From Zonotrichia leucophrys gambelii (lineage: Eukaryota > Chordata > Aves > Passeriformes > Passerellidae), in the NCBI RefSeq assembly GCF_028769735.1, contig NC_088178.1, positions 14,596,857 through 14,660,856 on the forward strand: a DNA stretch of 64,000 nucleotides, written 5' to 3'. Positions within the stretch are counted from its first letter, which is position 1. Each line of letters opens with the position of its first letter. This document shows positions 12,386-27,137 of this stretch, one piece after another. The translations under genes were made by a program, and so were the position numbers. The notes under the pieces were generated by a model. It did no database searches. It saw only the letters and a list, made by a program, of their open reading frames with translations, and was not told where the DNA came from.

Positions 12386-15300
12386 GTAAGTGTACACAGT
12401 CCTCTGGCCTGCTCTCTGTCATAGCTGCTTGTCACATAAGCATGGAGTTAATGGTATTCATTTGGAAAATTTTCAAACTTAAATTAAAAAAAAAAGTTAA
12501 GAGAGGGTCAAGTTTCATTGTAGGGCTCTGGGGAACAGTTAGATGGTAGGGCAAAGCAGTTTGGAAAAAGTAGCCTATTACTTGTTATGTGAATTTAGGA
12601 AAGGAAAGCAAAACTGCTTTTCAGAATCTGCATGTCATATAACTATTAATACTAACAGCCATTAGAGTTGAAAAAGCTGTGAGGTTATAGCAGATTGCCA
12701 GTCCTGATTGGAAGTCCAACAGTACCATAAAGCAAAAAGCCTCAGAGCTATTGGAATTATTAAGAGTGCATGCTAATAGTGTGGTCTGTGACCAAAACAA
12801 AAATTTGTATCTATTGAGCTTGATATGTCCAGCTATGCTTTATGTCTCTGATGAAGTTTTGGTCTATTGAAATGACCAAGCTAAGCCCAGAATGAAGTCA
12901 TTTTTATTTCTCAGAAAGACTGGAGCACTGCTTATAATGCAAGATCCAAATATTACCTAGTATTTGTAAATCATGTCCTTACAGTTTGCCAGGACATTCA
13001 AGTTTGCTATTTGTAGTGAAACAGACAAGTTGTTTGGATTAAATTTTTAATGCATGACATCATGTCTAATCATGAGTTGTCTTTATGAAAGTTGCAGCTT
13101 TCACTATATTCAACTCTAATTGCAGAACTAAACTTGATTATTTTTAGCGGTGTCCTTATAGGGCTTAATTTTGCTCCTCCAGCACGGCTGACAGTGATAG
13201 GCAAGATTGTTTCTGCAGCACCCAGGGGGAACTCAGCTGTGTCACTGTGCATCAGCAGCACAGGAGGATGCACTGTGGTGCAGCATTAGAACTCTGAGAA
13301 GGGACACTGCTCTCTCAGTTGGCCTGGTGTGCTGGTGACATGGTGGAGGGCACCAAGAGTTCTGTCACTTGCTGGACACTGCAAGCTTTCTGGAATTGTT
13401 TTTCTGTTTCCTGTCATCAAGCTGTCATATAAGAGTAGGAGTAGCCTTGATATTTTGAACTTCAAAGGACTCAGTCCTGTTTCCAGTGTATTACTGGTTG
13501 GTGCAAAGAATATGGCTCTGTTTTTATTCTAAGGTATTTACAATCTTAGGTTTTTCATTGGTGTTTGGGAGACTCATGACTGTTGTCTTCCTGTTCTGTG
13601 TCCTTAATGCAACCAGTACAGTTCTGGTCTGCTGAGAAAATGACCGAGGAACAACATGTGCAACAACAGTGTAACGAGTCCTCATTCCTCTTGTGGACAA
13701 AAGAAGCAGGATCTTTCATCAGATAATAAAGCCTTGGGCTTACTTCCAGTTTAGTTTTGATCTTCTCCTACAACACATCGTCACTCCTATTTCCTATCAG
13801 CTAGTTTTTGTTCAGCTAGTTTGTGTTCTTCCTCTGCACCCAGGATTTTCCCTCTCCCCTTATCTTGCTCAGGGAATGGAGAGATGGCCTGCTGACACTC
13901 ATGCATTTCTGCTCAGCTGATTGTGCTGAGCTTGCTTGGTTTGTCTCAGTGGGGTTTCAGCAGCCTGCATTAAGGCATAGGAGCAATGGGGATGTGCCTG
14001 AGGCCCTGACTGCCAAAACTGTACCATTAGATAAGTGTTTGCTGCAGAAAACTGTTTCAAGTGCTTCTGGTTACAAGCTCAGGCTTGAAGAGGTGAGCAG
14101 CAGCAGTCATGGATCTTGCCAAGCAAGACGTTGCCTGACCTCAAGAACTGCCATGGTGAACTTGGCCACTGATGCTGTAGGGAGGGGTGTACTGCTTCTC
14201 AGGTGGGGCAGGAATACCTGGTAGGCACTACAGGTTGGCTGCAGAGTTGGGGGGACTCAAATCAAATACCTCCTCTCACAACTCCATCTCCTAATCTCTG
14301 GTGGTCATGGTAAGGGCTGAATGCTGTGATGCATGGTGCCATCCTGCCAGCCTGTGATGCTGGGATAATGCTGCTGCCCATGGGACCTTGCCTTTTTGTT
14401 GCAAGGGACTGAACTGGCTCTCAATGTTAACCCTCCATAAATAGCTAGCTCTCCATAACAATTTTGGATCTCCTTAAGTGCTGTAAGAATTTTGTAATTT
14501 TCCTTCCACCATGTTAAGATTTCTATTTTGCTTTCCTACAAAGAGCTCAAAGAACAAGATTGCATAATGCCAGGGTACTGATCCACCTTTACCTCTCCCA
14601 CTTTAGTGTCTGTCATCCATCTCACTCCTAAAGTTCACTTTGTTTTTTCCCTAAGGTGATGTTTTTGCTGTAAACATAAGCTAACTTCAGCCCCTTACCA
14701 TGGATTCATCAGCCTTCCCACTTTTCATGGCCCTGTTTCTCAGGGCATCTCAGGGTGATAAGCCATGAGGTTATGGGCTGAACAACTTTAAATGTGGTCA
14801 CCATCTGTTGCTTTTCCACAGTTCCACCCTGCTCACAAGGACAAATGCATTGTTTTCCCAAAAGCTTTCTGAAAAAACAGCACAGAATCAGGTGGCACAG
14901 AAAACATGAAAAATGTGGAGGAAGTACTGGCAGCACCTGTAGGCAAGTGCAGTATGCCAAACAGAGATCAAGGGGCTCTAGTTCTGCAGAGAGCTGTTTG
15001 CCTGTGTTGAGCTGTGCTAATTTGCAACCCCTGAGTTTCTGTGCTAGGAAAGGTTGTCCTTTTCCAGAATCAGTTGTTGTTGTTTCAGGTAGGTTGTGGG
15101 GCAGAGGGACATCCTGCTTCTGCCCTAGTTGCTGAGAGGTTCCCTGCCTCTGTGCCAGAGCCTTCAGTGAGTTCCAGACAACTGACCCTAGGACTGTAAA
15201 TAGCAGCTCCAAGGGCTGCAGAGTGCAGAGCATGCTTCCTTAGCCCTTGTTTAAAAATACTTAGCTCTGTGGCTCTGACTTGTCCAGTCTCCTTAAATGT

Positions 15301-18300
15301 ATAGCCAGAACAGAAGATTGAGTGTGTTGAATCATAAAAGATTTAGAATTAGAAGAAACTTTTCTAGTGCCCATGAATTCCATGGTAGCATACCACAGGA
15401 GTGTCATAACTATTGTGTCTGTCTCTATGGAAGCCTCAGGCAAGATACTAGTTGACTTTCCAGCTTTTCCTTCAGACTTTCCAAACAATACGTTCATTCA
15501 CCATTTTATTAATGTACTGTATGTAGAGTATGAATTGCAATGACTTTCATTGATTGAATCCTGGTTAGAATGGTAGGTAGCGTAAAGAAATTTAAATTAC
15601 AACTTCTGGGACTTGCTGCTGATAAAGACCACACTGCTAGAGCCAGATCAAAGTTTGTAGTGAAATGATCATGGAACCATTAGTCAAGTCCTAACTCTTT
15701 ATTTGTTTTTAATATTAGCTTTTTTTTTCCTTATAAAGTATCATAATGAAGTTCTCAAACTGTTACAGGGATGTGTGCTTTGAGTAAGTAAGTAACTAAA
15801 TAAAAATTAAAAATTAATTGTATTATAAGTTTCAAGGTTATTTCTAACAAAGGTGTCTCCAGGATATGAGCAGATGATGAACTGGATCACAAGTGCTGTT
15901 AGCACTGTACAGGTGGAGAAACCAAGGCACACTGAGCTTGAATGGTGATTGTACTGGAGAAGAGGGTAGAGTCAGGGCTGTGTGTTCTCAGTGGCCTCAT
16001 CAGCAAAATGGTCTGTTTCCTTCATTCTGTGAATTTATGGTTTGAGTTTCCATTAAAGCTAAACTGTCCCAGGGAAGGATGAAAAGATTTAAAGCTTGTA
16101 TCAGCACATATCCAAAAGACTGGGAAAATACAGTACTACTGAGTTGGGCTGGAGTTTAACTTCTTATCACATAGTTTGAGCATAGATTTTTTGCCTTCAG
16201 CCTGGTCCTCCATCAGTTAAGAAGCTTAAAATGAATGTGGGAGAAAATCCGGGCTTTGGGTGCATGGTTATAGTATGGAGGAAGCACAAATTACCTTCTT
16301 GGTAAACATTTTTTCAGGATGGACATGTAGATTTGGTATATATGTGTGGTTTTGCATTTATTTTTATCATGTAATGCAGTTTCATGTGCAGTGATTTATG
16401 TGCTTTATCTTCATGGAAACAACTTATGTTTTCATTTTCACAAAATGCCTACTGGTGGCTAAACTCACAGTGGAATAAATTGTCATTAAAATTAGGTAGC
16501 ATGCCCCAGATAAACCAAAGTTTGTGTTGGGTTAGCATCATGATTTCTTTAATGAAGAGTTTTTTCCAAAGTGGCACTGAGTGGAAGCGCAGTGATTCTC
16601 ACAGAGTGACAGTACTTTGAGGGAAGCCATCATGACAGGGCATGGCTGCTAAGGGCAGTTGTGCTTCACTATTCTGTTGCCTGTGTTGTCATTTTGCTTC
16701 TCAGGGTGCTTCCCCATCTATAAATCAGAAAGAACACTAGTGAGTAGTCTTAAGAGAAAATTTGGGCATCTTGATATCAACCTGACAAAAATTTCCTGTG
16801 TGTGCATGAGAAAGAGAAAAGAATATATGGTGTCTGCCTAGTGTGGTGTTAACAATACATTTAGCATGGACAGGTTATTTTCAGACTCTGCATGAATTGC
16901 TGTATATTGATGGGTGAAGTAGGTGATGCTGTGAAATTATTGTAATTTTAGTAAAATAAGCCTGGAGTTTATTTTCATTGTGTTAAAAATAAATGTACCT
17001 TAGTATCATGGCATTTCAGTCCAAAAATACCTGAAATGGGTTAGTGCATGGACTGCCTGGCCTAAGTAACTGTAAATCATCACTTCAGTTACTGTTGCAT
17101 GTAGTCATATTGGTCTGATTGTATATTTGTACATGGCTCAGAAATACAACAATTTGGGAATTGGGCCCTTTCTGTTCAAGTGTTGTTGGGCTCATCCCTC
17201 TCAAGGGCATTGCATGGGTTGGAAGCTCTATTCAGTTCAGCAAGGAGAATGCTTCTCATCTGTGCTACATTTTATTTTTTTCCTCTGCAGGGAATAAATG
17301 CCAAAATTGCATTATAAAGGGGAGGGGGAGAGGAAGTTGAAGGACCTGTTCACAGGTGATTAGACTGATTAGATTATGACATCGCAGTTTTATGTAAGCT
17401 GGACAACTGCTGTAGAAACTGCTTTTACCTGTGATCTTGCTGCAAGTCAGTATTGCAGAAAAGCATTACCAGACCTCTTCCACCAGCCTACTTTTAGGTT
17501 TTCATACAGCAAAATAGTTTCCTTCCTTCCCATCAAGTCGTCATTTCTCTCCTTCCCTAAAGCTAGTTTATTGCGAACATGTCTTGGCAGAAAACCAGAA
17601 GTTTTATGAAACTGCACAGAAAGAAGGTTTTATAGGTGCTACTCAGAAAATAATTTCTTTTCTTTATATTTGGTAGCTTTTTCAATTGCATTTATAACCT
17701 AGGAATGTCTTTACTCAGCAAGTGAAAGTAGCGAGAATTAAATCAATGAAAAAAGATCCCAATCCTTTGTGATTTCCTGTTAGAAAAGATCCAAACCCCC
17801 CTTAAATATCTACATATGTGATTTTATATAATGTGTGATTTAAGAAGTGATGCTTCAGCTTTTTCTCTGAGTTAGTTATTCAGGCAATTGAATGAGTAAA
17901 AGTTATGGATAAGAAAACACTTATGCAAACAAATAAGCTTACTTACAAGAGCTAGGACTGAGTGTGTGTTAAGGTAGTGAAATGGAGGAAGCCAGAGCAG
18001 TAATGATAAATACAAAACCAGATCACTTGCTCTTGGTTTGAGATTTGAAAAGATAAAAGCTTTAAAGAAGATGAAGTGATAGAATGAAGAGTTTAATTAT
18101 TAGTAATTTTTGTATTTCTAAGAAAAAAAAATCCATGTTCTTATTACTTTAGCCAATTGCTGGTTTATTCCTCTCACTTCATGAAAATATGGTTCACATA
18201 TTTTGGGTCACTGCCACCAAACCACAGGCTGTTCTATGGTTTGCACTAGGTTTGGATGACTGACAAAACTCACTGAAAAACAAGTGCTATTTGTTTTCCT

Positions 18301-21300
18301 GTGCCTAGTATTTAACGGGAAATCAGGAGGCTAAATTTCCAATCACTGGTTAAACAGACCCAGATGTGAGCAGAGTGCTCTGCTAGGAGAAGAGTGAGGA
18401 CGGATAGGAAATGCATGACTAGTGATAAATTTGGTATAAATAGTGACCTTTCACTATTCAAAGTAAAAGCCTAGATTTTCAGTGTTGTGTAACAGTGTGA
18501 AGAGGAATTTTAAAAGACCTTTACATTACTGTAGAATCCTGAGTTTGCTTTTTTTTTAAGAAGTCTTCATCGTTCTTCTACTCAGGAGCTGGAAATAATC
18601 CTGTAGTTGCCCTTTTCCATTTGGAAAAGTTCATATTCTCCCTTCTCATCCCCACACTGTTTCCTTGCCTTTTGAAAAAATGTGAAAATTAACATTTTGT
18701 GTCAAATTAAAAGCAGTGCTTAGTAAACAGTAACTCTTAGTATGCTTTTCACAATGGTAAATTTCCCTGTAAACTTTGTCTCCTGGCATGTTTCAACGGC
18801 AAAATACTGCTTTTCTAAAGTCTATATAAACAGGTGATTCTCAGAAATATTAGGGAGGCCTCAGGCTACATGGGGTGGTGATTCTTGTGAAAAGAGCAGA
18901 AGGATTTGGTCAGCAGTAGGAATGGCAGAAAAATGACAGAGTAGTAAATAGATGCTTGAAAATAATGCACGTAAAAGGAGTTTAAGAGTACAATAACCCT
19001 GGTAAGGCATCTTTAAATATCCAGGGGTTTGAGGGTTGGTTTTTTTTTCAAAGCTTGCTTCAGGAAGACATTGCAGAAGAGAGTTGCTATTTCTGGCTTA
19101 GGAAGCAAGATGCAGTACATGAAATGAATATGCAGAGTATAGTAAAAACATTCTGTATGTGTGATGTCCCAAAATAGGGAAATTTTGTGATCTATAGCTA
19201 CCCTCTGCTTTCACTGTAATCACTTCAGCTTGGGCAGAAATATTTCAAGAAAACCAAGTTGCCAGTAAATTTCACAGGAAACCAGGCAGGTCCTTGTGCC
19301 TTAGATTCTTCTTTCTTGAGACTTCAAAGGCCTTCATTTGGGGAGCTTGGTTTGCTGAGAGTGTCACAGAGTTCATACTAGATCCCATGTGATTTAAGAC
19401 AACTTTCAGAACTCAACCTTTATTGTGTGCCGTTTGTTTCAGTGGGAGTGGGCTGTATCTGTGGGTCATTGCTCTAACCAGAACTCGTGTTAGGAGTGTG
19501 GATAGGCCAGATCTGATGATGCTGCTTCTTGTATCTCCTACTGATCTTTCTCATTGCTGCCTCTGACTGCTCCTAAGCATTCCTCCTCCTCCTGGTCCCT
19601 CTAGGAGCCCAGAGCCATCACTTTCAGACCAAGACAGCTGCTAGTCAGGAAGATGTGGACTTTAAGTTAATCCAGCCTTCAAGAGTGAGGAAACAAAGAC
19701 TGTTTGGGCATTTAGTGGTTGAGGTGTATTCCCAAACCAATCTTGCAGGAGGCTGAAGGACCTGGAACAGGCACCTGGGAGTCTTTTTTCTTCTGTATGG
19801 TCATGGCTCCTTCCTTTCTTTGCTTGCTTCAGTAAACAGGGGGTTTAGCCAGTGGAAGTTTACAGAAGCAGGCAGTGGATTTTGGCAGACTACTGGTGTT
19901 AGTGATGTGGAGATAATAAATCACAACAGGTTGTTACTGAGTCACTGATTCCAGTGGAAACTATAGCTGCAGTTGCATAGATAGGCTTTAATTCTCCTCT
20001 CACTTCTTCCACTGAATTGCCTCTAAATTGAAACAGAATCCCTGGAAAAGCTTCTGCTGTCTTATTTTGCTCATATCAAACAAGTGTTATGTTGAGTCTA
20101 TTAAGATGTTGTTTAATTAAGTGGGCAGTTACCTGTGTGCAATTAATAAACTCCTGCTGAGCCTTAAACCTTGGTACCAGATTTCCCCTTTCCACAGATT
20201 TTCTTGTTTGTTTCTTTATCATTCTAGTAACTGTTCCTTAGGCATTTTGAAATTTCCACGTGATTTGACACAGATTCAGCTTTGGTAGAAAATCTCAGGA
20301 TCTTCTTCCTACATATATAAAGATGCAAAGATGTGCAGGAGTGCTCTCTTATCTTGTAAGGTTCTGCTTTCATCCTGAGAAAACATTGAACAGCATTAAT
20401 TATATAAGGATCTTTGGTAGCTGCAAAACTGAGTATCTCCCAGGAAGTTGAATTAAAATCTAAAATGTATTTAAGATAGTGCTCCTCATGTGTATGTTTT
20501 CAAAAATGTGAGAACTTCAAGTGGAATTTTTTGATGACTGCATGTGGTCTTGAGAGCACTAAAATGAAACATTTTGTCATTGCCTGAAACCATCACACCT
20601 CTGTGGCTGTAAGGACTATGCAGATTGGATAGATGATTCACAAGTGTGGCATGTAATTTCAAAAGCAGCATGTTTCTTATTCACTTGAAGAGAATTGTTC
20701 TTTTAATGATTCAAGTATGTTGTATATGGGTTTATGAACAACAAAATACACATTTTTGAGTTTTGGAATACCTGATATTTTGCCATCTGTGGCTTTATTT
20801 TTCCTCTGTAAGAGGATGAAATTACGTCAAAGTACAATATCAATAAACACCAGCTGACTCTGATCTCCATGTAGGCTGCTCCAGTAGTTGGTTCAAATAT
20901 TCTCATTTTATTCTGAGCAGATATACTCCTCTCCTACATGTTCTACACAGGTCTGATGCTGTACAGCTCAGATACAAATATGAAGGATGCTGCTTCTTTT
21001 CCTCCTGGTACATTTACCTCCATCATGGCTTTAGGGGTGATCAGGTGGTCCCTGTGCTGGCAGGCCCTGGATGGGTAGTGGTGTAGCTGTTGTGAGAGAA
21101 GGGATTGGCTCATGCTGGCTGGCTGTGCACACTCACCTTTATATCCTGAGTCATGGCCCAGAGGTGCCCAGCTCTCTCTCAAGGCTGAATTATGAACTTG
21201 CTTCCTACTTGGGAGTTCTGAATTATAACTGTGTTAAATACTTAAAATGTTATAAGGCAAAGTAAATATCCCCTTGGATCAGATTCAAAGAAAGAAATAA

Positions 21301-23338
21301 GGCAATAAATGTTTAAAGGGAGAGAAGGAAATAGGTAAAACAAGAAACAGAATATGCAATTTTGTGTGTGCAGTAGTCGCACTTACCGCTGTATGTATTT
21401 GAGATGACTCAGGTTTGGTTCTGAGAGTTGTTCCCTCTGGGGAATAGTAACTGATGACATTTGGCACTTCTGCCAGGTAACTGATGTCTTGAACTGCCAT
21501 GGCAGCCTTGCAAGGGCAGTTTTATTCAGACTGGGAACTTTTCTTAAGGGATGTATGAAGGCTGTTTTTGTTTTGTTGCCCCAGTATGAGGGGGTGTATG
21601 TTTCCTTGATTTGGTATGGTGCAGAGAAAATTTCAAGCCCTGTTTTCCCCAATGGTCAGCAGGGTAGTAGTGTATGCAACCAAAATATGTTCCTAAATAT
21701 GTTTTGTTCTTTGATGGAATACTCAGGTTTTGGTAGCATATTTTCAATATCCTGTGCTTGATCCTCATTTCCTCTGAGGAACAGCCCTCTGAACTGTGGT
21801 GCTTGCTGTGGTTTGTGGCTATGGCCAGTGTCTTATGGTCTTGCAAACAGATTTTCCATGTCCAGCTTCTTCATTTAGTCTCAGAAAAGTGACAGGACAT
21901 GTAGGTCTACTCAACAGCTGAGGATGTTTCCAGTGCAGTTCCTTTTCATGCCCTCACAACAACTGGAAGAAATAGAGCTGGGGCACTTTTTCCCCTCTGC
22001 AACCTCAGAAAGTAACCCCTAAAGGAGTTGAAGGGAGGAGATAAGAGTGTCTGTGGCAGCAGTCTCTTAATCACTCAATCAGTGCCTAATTAGTGCTCAG
22101 ATAAAAATTGGTTGGTTCCCAAATATTTAAAACATTATTAGGCTTTAATGCTTTGCATTATCCTAAGCATGTTAGATTTGCTTTTGATTTGTTCTGAAGA
22201 GTAAGTAGTTAATGTTCAAGGCAGGTGTTGAAACAGTGATGGTTGCCTTTTTTGGAAGGGTCTGTTGAATTCTTTCCAGAACAAATAACGTGCTTGGCTC
22301 ACTTAACCTTGCCTTAGGTCTGTGTAGTAAAAATCCCAACATTGGCAAGCACAGCAGAACTCTGCAGTCCTTTCTAAAACCTGGGTAGTGGAACCAGGAT
22401 TTCAAATAGACTTTAGTATGTGATTGAAAAAAGTAAATATGATAAGCTTCGTGTTTGTTTCAAGATGTTTACTGTATGATCACTGAGTGAGGATGCTTGT
22501 GCCAGACTTTTAGTTGCTCTGCTTTCTGTCTGTCGGTTCCTCCCTTGAAGCACGTGGCCACTTCGATGGGATCTGTCCCTCAGGAAGACATTTGTCATGC
22601 TGCAGGATGATGAAAAAGATTTTCAAGCTTTAATTGGTAATAAATGAAAAACCAAGTGTATTCTGAGGAAGACAGCTGTTGTGTTAGCATGCATTTAACT
22701 ATCTCAAATGAAAAATACAGCAAAAATGTATTATTGTAAAGTAATTAATTTCTTTGATTGTTATTTAGAAGGAATAATATTTTTTCTCATGCTTAAACAT
22801 TCTCTTGAAACGTTTAAAAAGACACACTGATGCTGCTTTACCCTGATATTTACCATAAAAAAAAATTGAAACAATGTGTAAATGAAAACCAACTTCTACT
22901 CTTACTGGATAAACTGTCTCTGAGGGTGGAATGCCAACATCTATTCAATATTCCCGCAAAATAATCACTGATTAAGTCCTTAAATCCTGTGAATTTTATG
23001 CATGGGAGATTTTTCTAGTTAGGCCAAAGCTCTATGAAAATGTCCCACATGTCTCTGATATAAAAGTACACAATCTGGCATGTGCTGTGTCAGTGCCATC
23101 CTCTGAGACTGTACACTAGGAATTTACACAGAATTTGATATGTTAGGAGCATTGTAGAGATGCTCCATGAAATCAGCCCATGGCATAGGTGCTTCTAGGT
23201 GGTGAAAATGCAAAGTGGAAATAGGCCATAATCACCTTCAGTCACTGCATTTGGGTATGAGAGGTCCCATCACTTAAACATGCTACATGTCTGCATGGAT
23301 AAATGTACCACATTAAAATGTGTTTTTATTCCCATCAG
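12386..23338 (+). other. TGFBR3 intron 4 (10.95 kb)
   Basis: This is the largest intron fully inside the window. It is AT-rich, with scattered ORFs on both strands (for example 14709-15233 minus, 174 codons) that resemble nothing I know. I see no clear transposon. Short T- and A-runs and a GTAA-type tandem stretch near 15784 are the only low-complexity features. Confidence 0.85.
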
Positions 23339-23522
23339 GTGTCTGTAGGTTCCGTTGTTCAGTTTGAGAAGGGAAACTTCTCCTTGTCAGCAGAAACAGA
23401 AGAAAAGTTTTTTCCTGAGAAAAATGAACATCTGCTACAGTGGGCCCAGAAGGAATATGGAGCAGTAACATCTTTCACTGAACTGAAAATATCAAGAAAC
23501 ATCTACATTAAAGTAGGAGAAG
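23339..23522 (+). CDS. TGFBR3: TGFBR3 exon 5 equivalent: orphan domain
   Basis: The exon is 184 nt, phase 0 to 1, with acceptor CCCATCAG/GTGTCT and donor GAAG/GTAAAC. It encodes 61 full residues, from VSVGSVVQFEKGNFSLSAET to ISRNIYIKVGE. The NFS triplet is an N-glycosylation sequon that I recall as conserved in mammals. EYGAVTSFTELKI is a highly conserved betaglycan block. The segment continues the extracellular orphan domain, with no cysteine and no membrane segment. Translation of the intron past the donor soon reaches a stop at 23552-23554, which supports the splice site chosen. Confidence 0.97.
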
Positions 23523-26500
23523 GTAAACCAGAACAAAACCAACTGAATTCATAGACACTTTCAGATACTGAGAATATGTTGCTTATATTTCACTTATTTT
23601 AATTTTTAAACATATGAAAGGGAGAGCAGAGAAATAAGGGCAAGCCTCAAGTCTAAGACCAGACCTTGGGTTTAGGAAACTTTTAATGGATTGTGGTGCC
23701 ATCACTTTATGCTCATAAATGTGGATGCAATTGCTTGGAATCTTACAAGAGTCAAACTTTGCCTTTTAAACAGTATCAGCTACTCATGGTGATAGTTTGG
23801 GTGCATTCATCTTGAAGTAGGGGGAAATTTCTAGAAAGACCTGAGTTACATTATTTTTTCATTATTTGCTTGTATAAGGATCCAGGCTTCTTTGGGCACA
23901 GAATTATTGCCTTCCTCACCAAACTAAGTTACCTTAGTCTGTACTGCCATATTTTCCTCCCAAGGAGACAGATTTCCTGTCCCTCTGAGCCACATGCCAG
24001 ATTGTTCAGGTGGCCTAGTGCAGATGGGAGAGGACCCCAGCTCCTTGGGGACTGCACACAGGCCTGTGCTGGGGTGGGGCTCAGGCTGTAGCTCCATAGC
24101 TGAGCAGTGTTGGCACAACATAACTGTGTGATGCTCTGCAGGAATATCTACAGAAACTCCCAAACAGCTGAACTAGTTGGTTACAGGCAAGAAAAAAACA
24201 ACAAAAAGCCTTCAGTGGACAAAACATTCTTTCCTAACCACATGGATCTGATAATTTGATTTCCTGACATAGGAGGTTTACCCCCCAAAATCAGAATATG
24301 CCTGAGTTAGTTTTATCCAAATCCTGCCAAATTTGTAGAGGATTCCCTTGTGTGGGGGCTTTTTTTTTTTGGCTCTACTTGGCACCAGTTGTGGATTCTA
24401 ATGCCAGAAAATCATTCAGAAATATATTTCTTACCTTATTAAAATGCTCTTGAAACATATACATGGAAGTAGTGGTCTCTGCATTGTGGAGACAAATATT
24501 TAATGAGATATGTTGAAAAAAACAGATAAAATTTTGTTTGTTGATTTGCATGTCTCCAGTCAAACCAGGAGGCTAAAGAGGAGAGTTTTGCATCATCTTC
24601 AGAATGCACTAAAACACAATTTAATTAGGAGCAAGTACACAAAATGGAACTTGGCAGGCAACCAAAACAGACAGTTTCTGAGAAGGCTCCTACAAACCAG
24701 CTCAGCTGTAATTGTTTGGTTTTGATTTAAATTCTTGGCAGAAGGGAACATGTGTGTATGTGGGGGGGTTATGCATGTGCTCAGGGGTGGGGACTGGGTC
24801 AGTTCTTGAACTGCAGAGTCGTGTGAGGAGTTCTGTGAAAACCACGTGGGATGTGCTCCTGGTTTGCTTCTCTGCAGAGTGAACAATGGAATCACTGGAT
24901 TTCACAAACCACAGCACGCAGTGACGTACAGTTTAGGCTTTTCATAGAAAACTTACACTCATGAGATTTAGTAAGGTACCTTCAGCAGACAGGCTGTGAA
25001 TCACTGCTGGAATTGCTCATAATCTATAGCTGGTCACACAAAGCAGTTCCTGGCTGTGTGACTGATACAGAATTTGAGGGCTGTATTCATATAATTGTCT
25101 ACATTTCAGCTTCACTCAAGTTAGACAAATCTGAAACTGGAAGATGTAACATTTTAAAAGTGTAGGCTGTAGCTGAACACAGAAAACAGAAAATGCAAGC
25201 CAAAGGACAGAAAGATCTGAAGAAGGCTGATCTTTCATAGAATAAAGCTGCTTCTGATGCCATGGGTCTCTTAAGTCACTTTTGAAACTGCAAATGAAAG
25301 GCAGCTGAGAGCACTAGCAAACTGGATCAGGGCCAAGTGCATCTGAATCCTGTTGATTCTAAAGAGTGGCTGATCAAATACTGCAGGGATGGTGATCACA
25401 GCAAGAATTTTAAGGGACCAGAATGGGGGTGTGGAGGAAGAGGGCACAAGAAGTGGGGTTCTTGTTCTTGCCTTGGTTTGTGTAATGAAGGAGAGGGCAG
25501 AGTGGCTGCTGTGATAATCACTGTCAGATTCTAGAAGGCAGGACTGCTCATGATGACAGTGCTCTTGGTACGTGTTTTACAGCAGAAGTCAGTTTAATTC
25601 CTCACGGTTCAGTAAGACATGATTGAGCAAGTCAGGAAGTCCTATCAGTTAGCTAAATGTTACCTAATGCATCCAGCATCACCAGTAAATCCAGGGCAAA
25701 TGTGCTAGCCTGGAGGGACCCTAATTTCAACACATTTCTTACCTAAATAAGAAAAAAATTAGTTTTAACAGTAGCTAAATTGGAAAATGTACAGTTTATT
25801 TACAGATAGTAACACTGTGCTTCTGTCCTGGCAGAAGCTGAAACGTCATTCCTGACTCTGAATTTATAGCCAGTGCGCATATCCTGCATGCCATGCTTGC
25901 TTGGTTAAATGCTGGCACATGGTCCCATCGTCTGGCTTAGCTGTGTGTCCTGCTGCAGAATGAGCACTGTCTAGAGTTTGCATCCTCCCTCCTGAGACCC
26001 CTGTAGGCCCTTCCCTGATCCCATTTCCATCCTGCTGGTAAATGCCAGCCAAGGTTCTGATCTCTGTTTTGCTAAGGGCTAGCAAACTGTGAAATACACA
26101 TAAATAAGCCCTACCATCAGGGTGCCCAAGGAAAATTCCAAACACCTTGCTTATGCCCAGATCAGATTTTGAAAGGCAAGCTCTGCATGGATGGGATTTT
26201 TATTGCTGAATCCAACTGCTGCTGCCCAGGGTGCCTGTCTTGGGAAGTGACACTTGATTAACAGTGCTCATTTGCACAAAAACCTCCTCAGGGTGATGTT
26301 AAGCTTGGATATTCAACTTCAGCCAGGAACCTGTGGATGACACCTAATTTGTGCAGAGCAGACAGTGTCTGTCCTCATCAGTAAAAACAAGTGCTGCACA
26401 CAGAAGAGACAGATCCTGGTGTGCAGTGCTGTGTCCATCCAGCCTGCCTGGCACTCACTGATGGAAGGTGGCTGCTGGCCACTGCTCACAGCTCTGCTGC

Positions 26501-27109
26501 CTTTGGCCAGCAGGGCCCCCTGGCACCCCCACTGCTGCCAGAGACCCTCTGCTGAGGGTGTTCTGCAAACCCCACGTCTGATTCCCTGTTGGGAGTCTGG
26601 GGAGATTAGAGAGGCACGGAATCCATAAACTGACTGTTTGTTGGCTGCTTTGGTATGTTTCTAATTGATTGCAGACACCTGCAGTCCCTTTCCAAAGTAC
26701 GTAGACAGCCCTGAAACTAACAAAGAGGAGATGTGTAGTGAGCAAAGAAAGCTGGAATGGATCCCCTTTTCTTTTCTGCTCCAGCCCAGTTTTGGTAACT
26801 GGTGTGGATGAGAGTAAATTCATTCTGGTGTGCATGTCAAGTAGCCCATGATAGAGTTGAAATCTGCTGCAGAGGAAAAGCTTGCTATCGAGTGGGGGCC
26901 CAGGCTGGGGACTCTCTGTGCTTCTGGCAGCAAGAGCAGCACTTCTGGAGAGCTCCAGAGACGCCTCATGGAAGTGCCAGGAGCAAGAACTGAGTTGTTT
27001 GCAATGGCAAATGATAGCACGTGTGGTAATTACCCACAAACTGCTCCAGAACTGGTATTTTATGGCCTGAATCATGTTGTACAGCAGTTAAGAAGAAAAT
27101 ACCTACTGT

Positions 27110-27137
27110 CTCTGTGTGTGTATATATATAGATATAT
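27110..27137. repeat. Short TG/TA microsatellite
   Basis: A short stretch of alternating TG then TA dinucleotides with one GA interruption, inside intron 5. Confidence 0.7.

Noticed and set aside
14709..15233. 174-codon open frame on the minus strand inside intron 4
   Set aside because: No similarity I can recognise, no promoter or splice context, and low-complexity Leu/Cys-rich stretches.
26455..27075. 206-codon open frame on the minus strand inside intron 5
   Set aside because: It has no recognisable domain, a composition like translated intron, and overlapping open frames on the other strand. It is most likely chance in a GC-richer patch.
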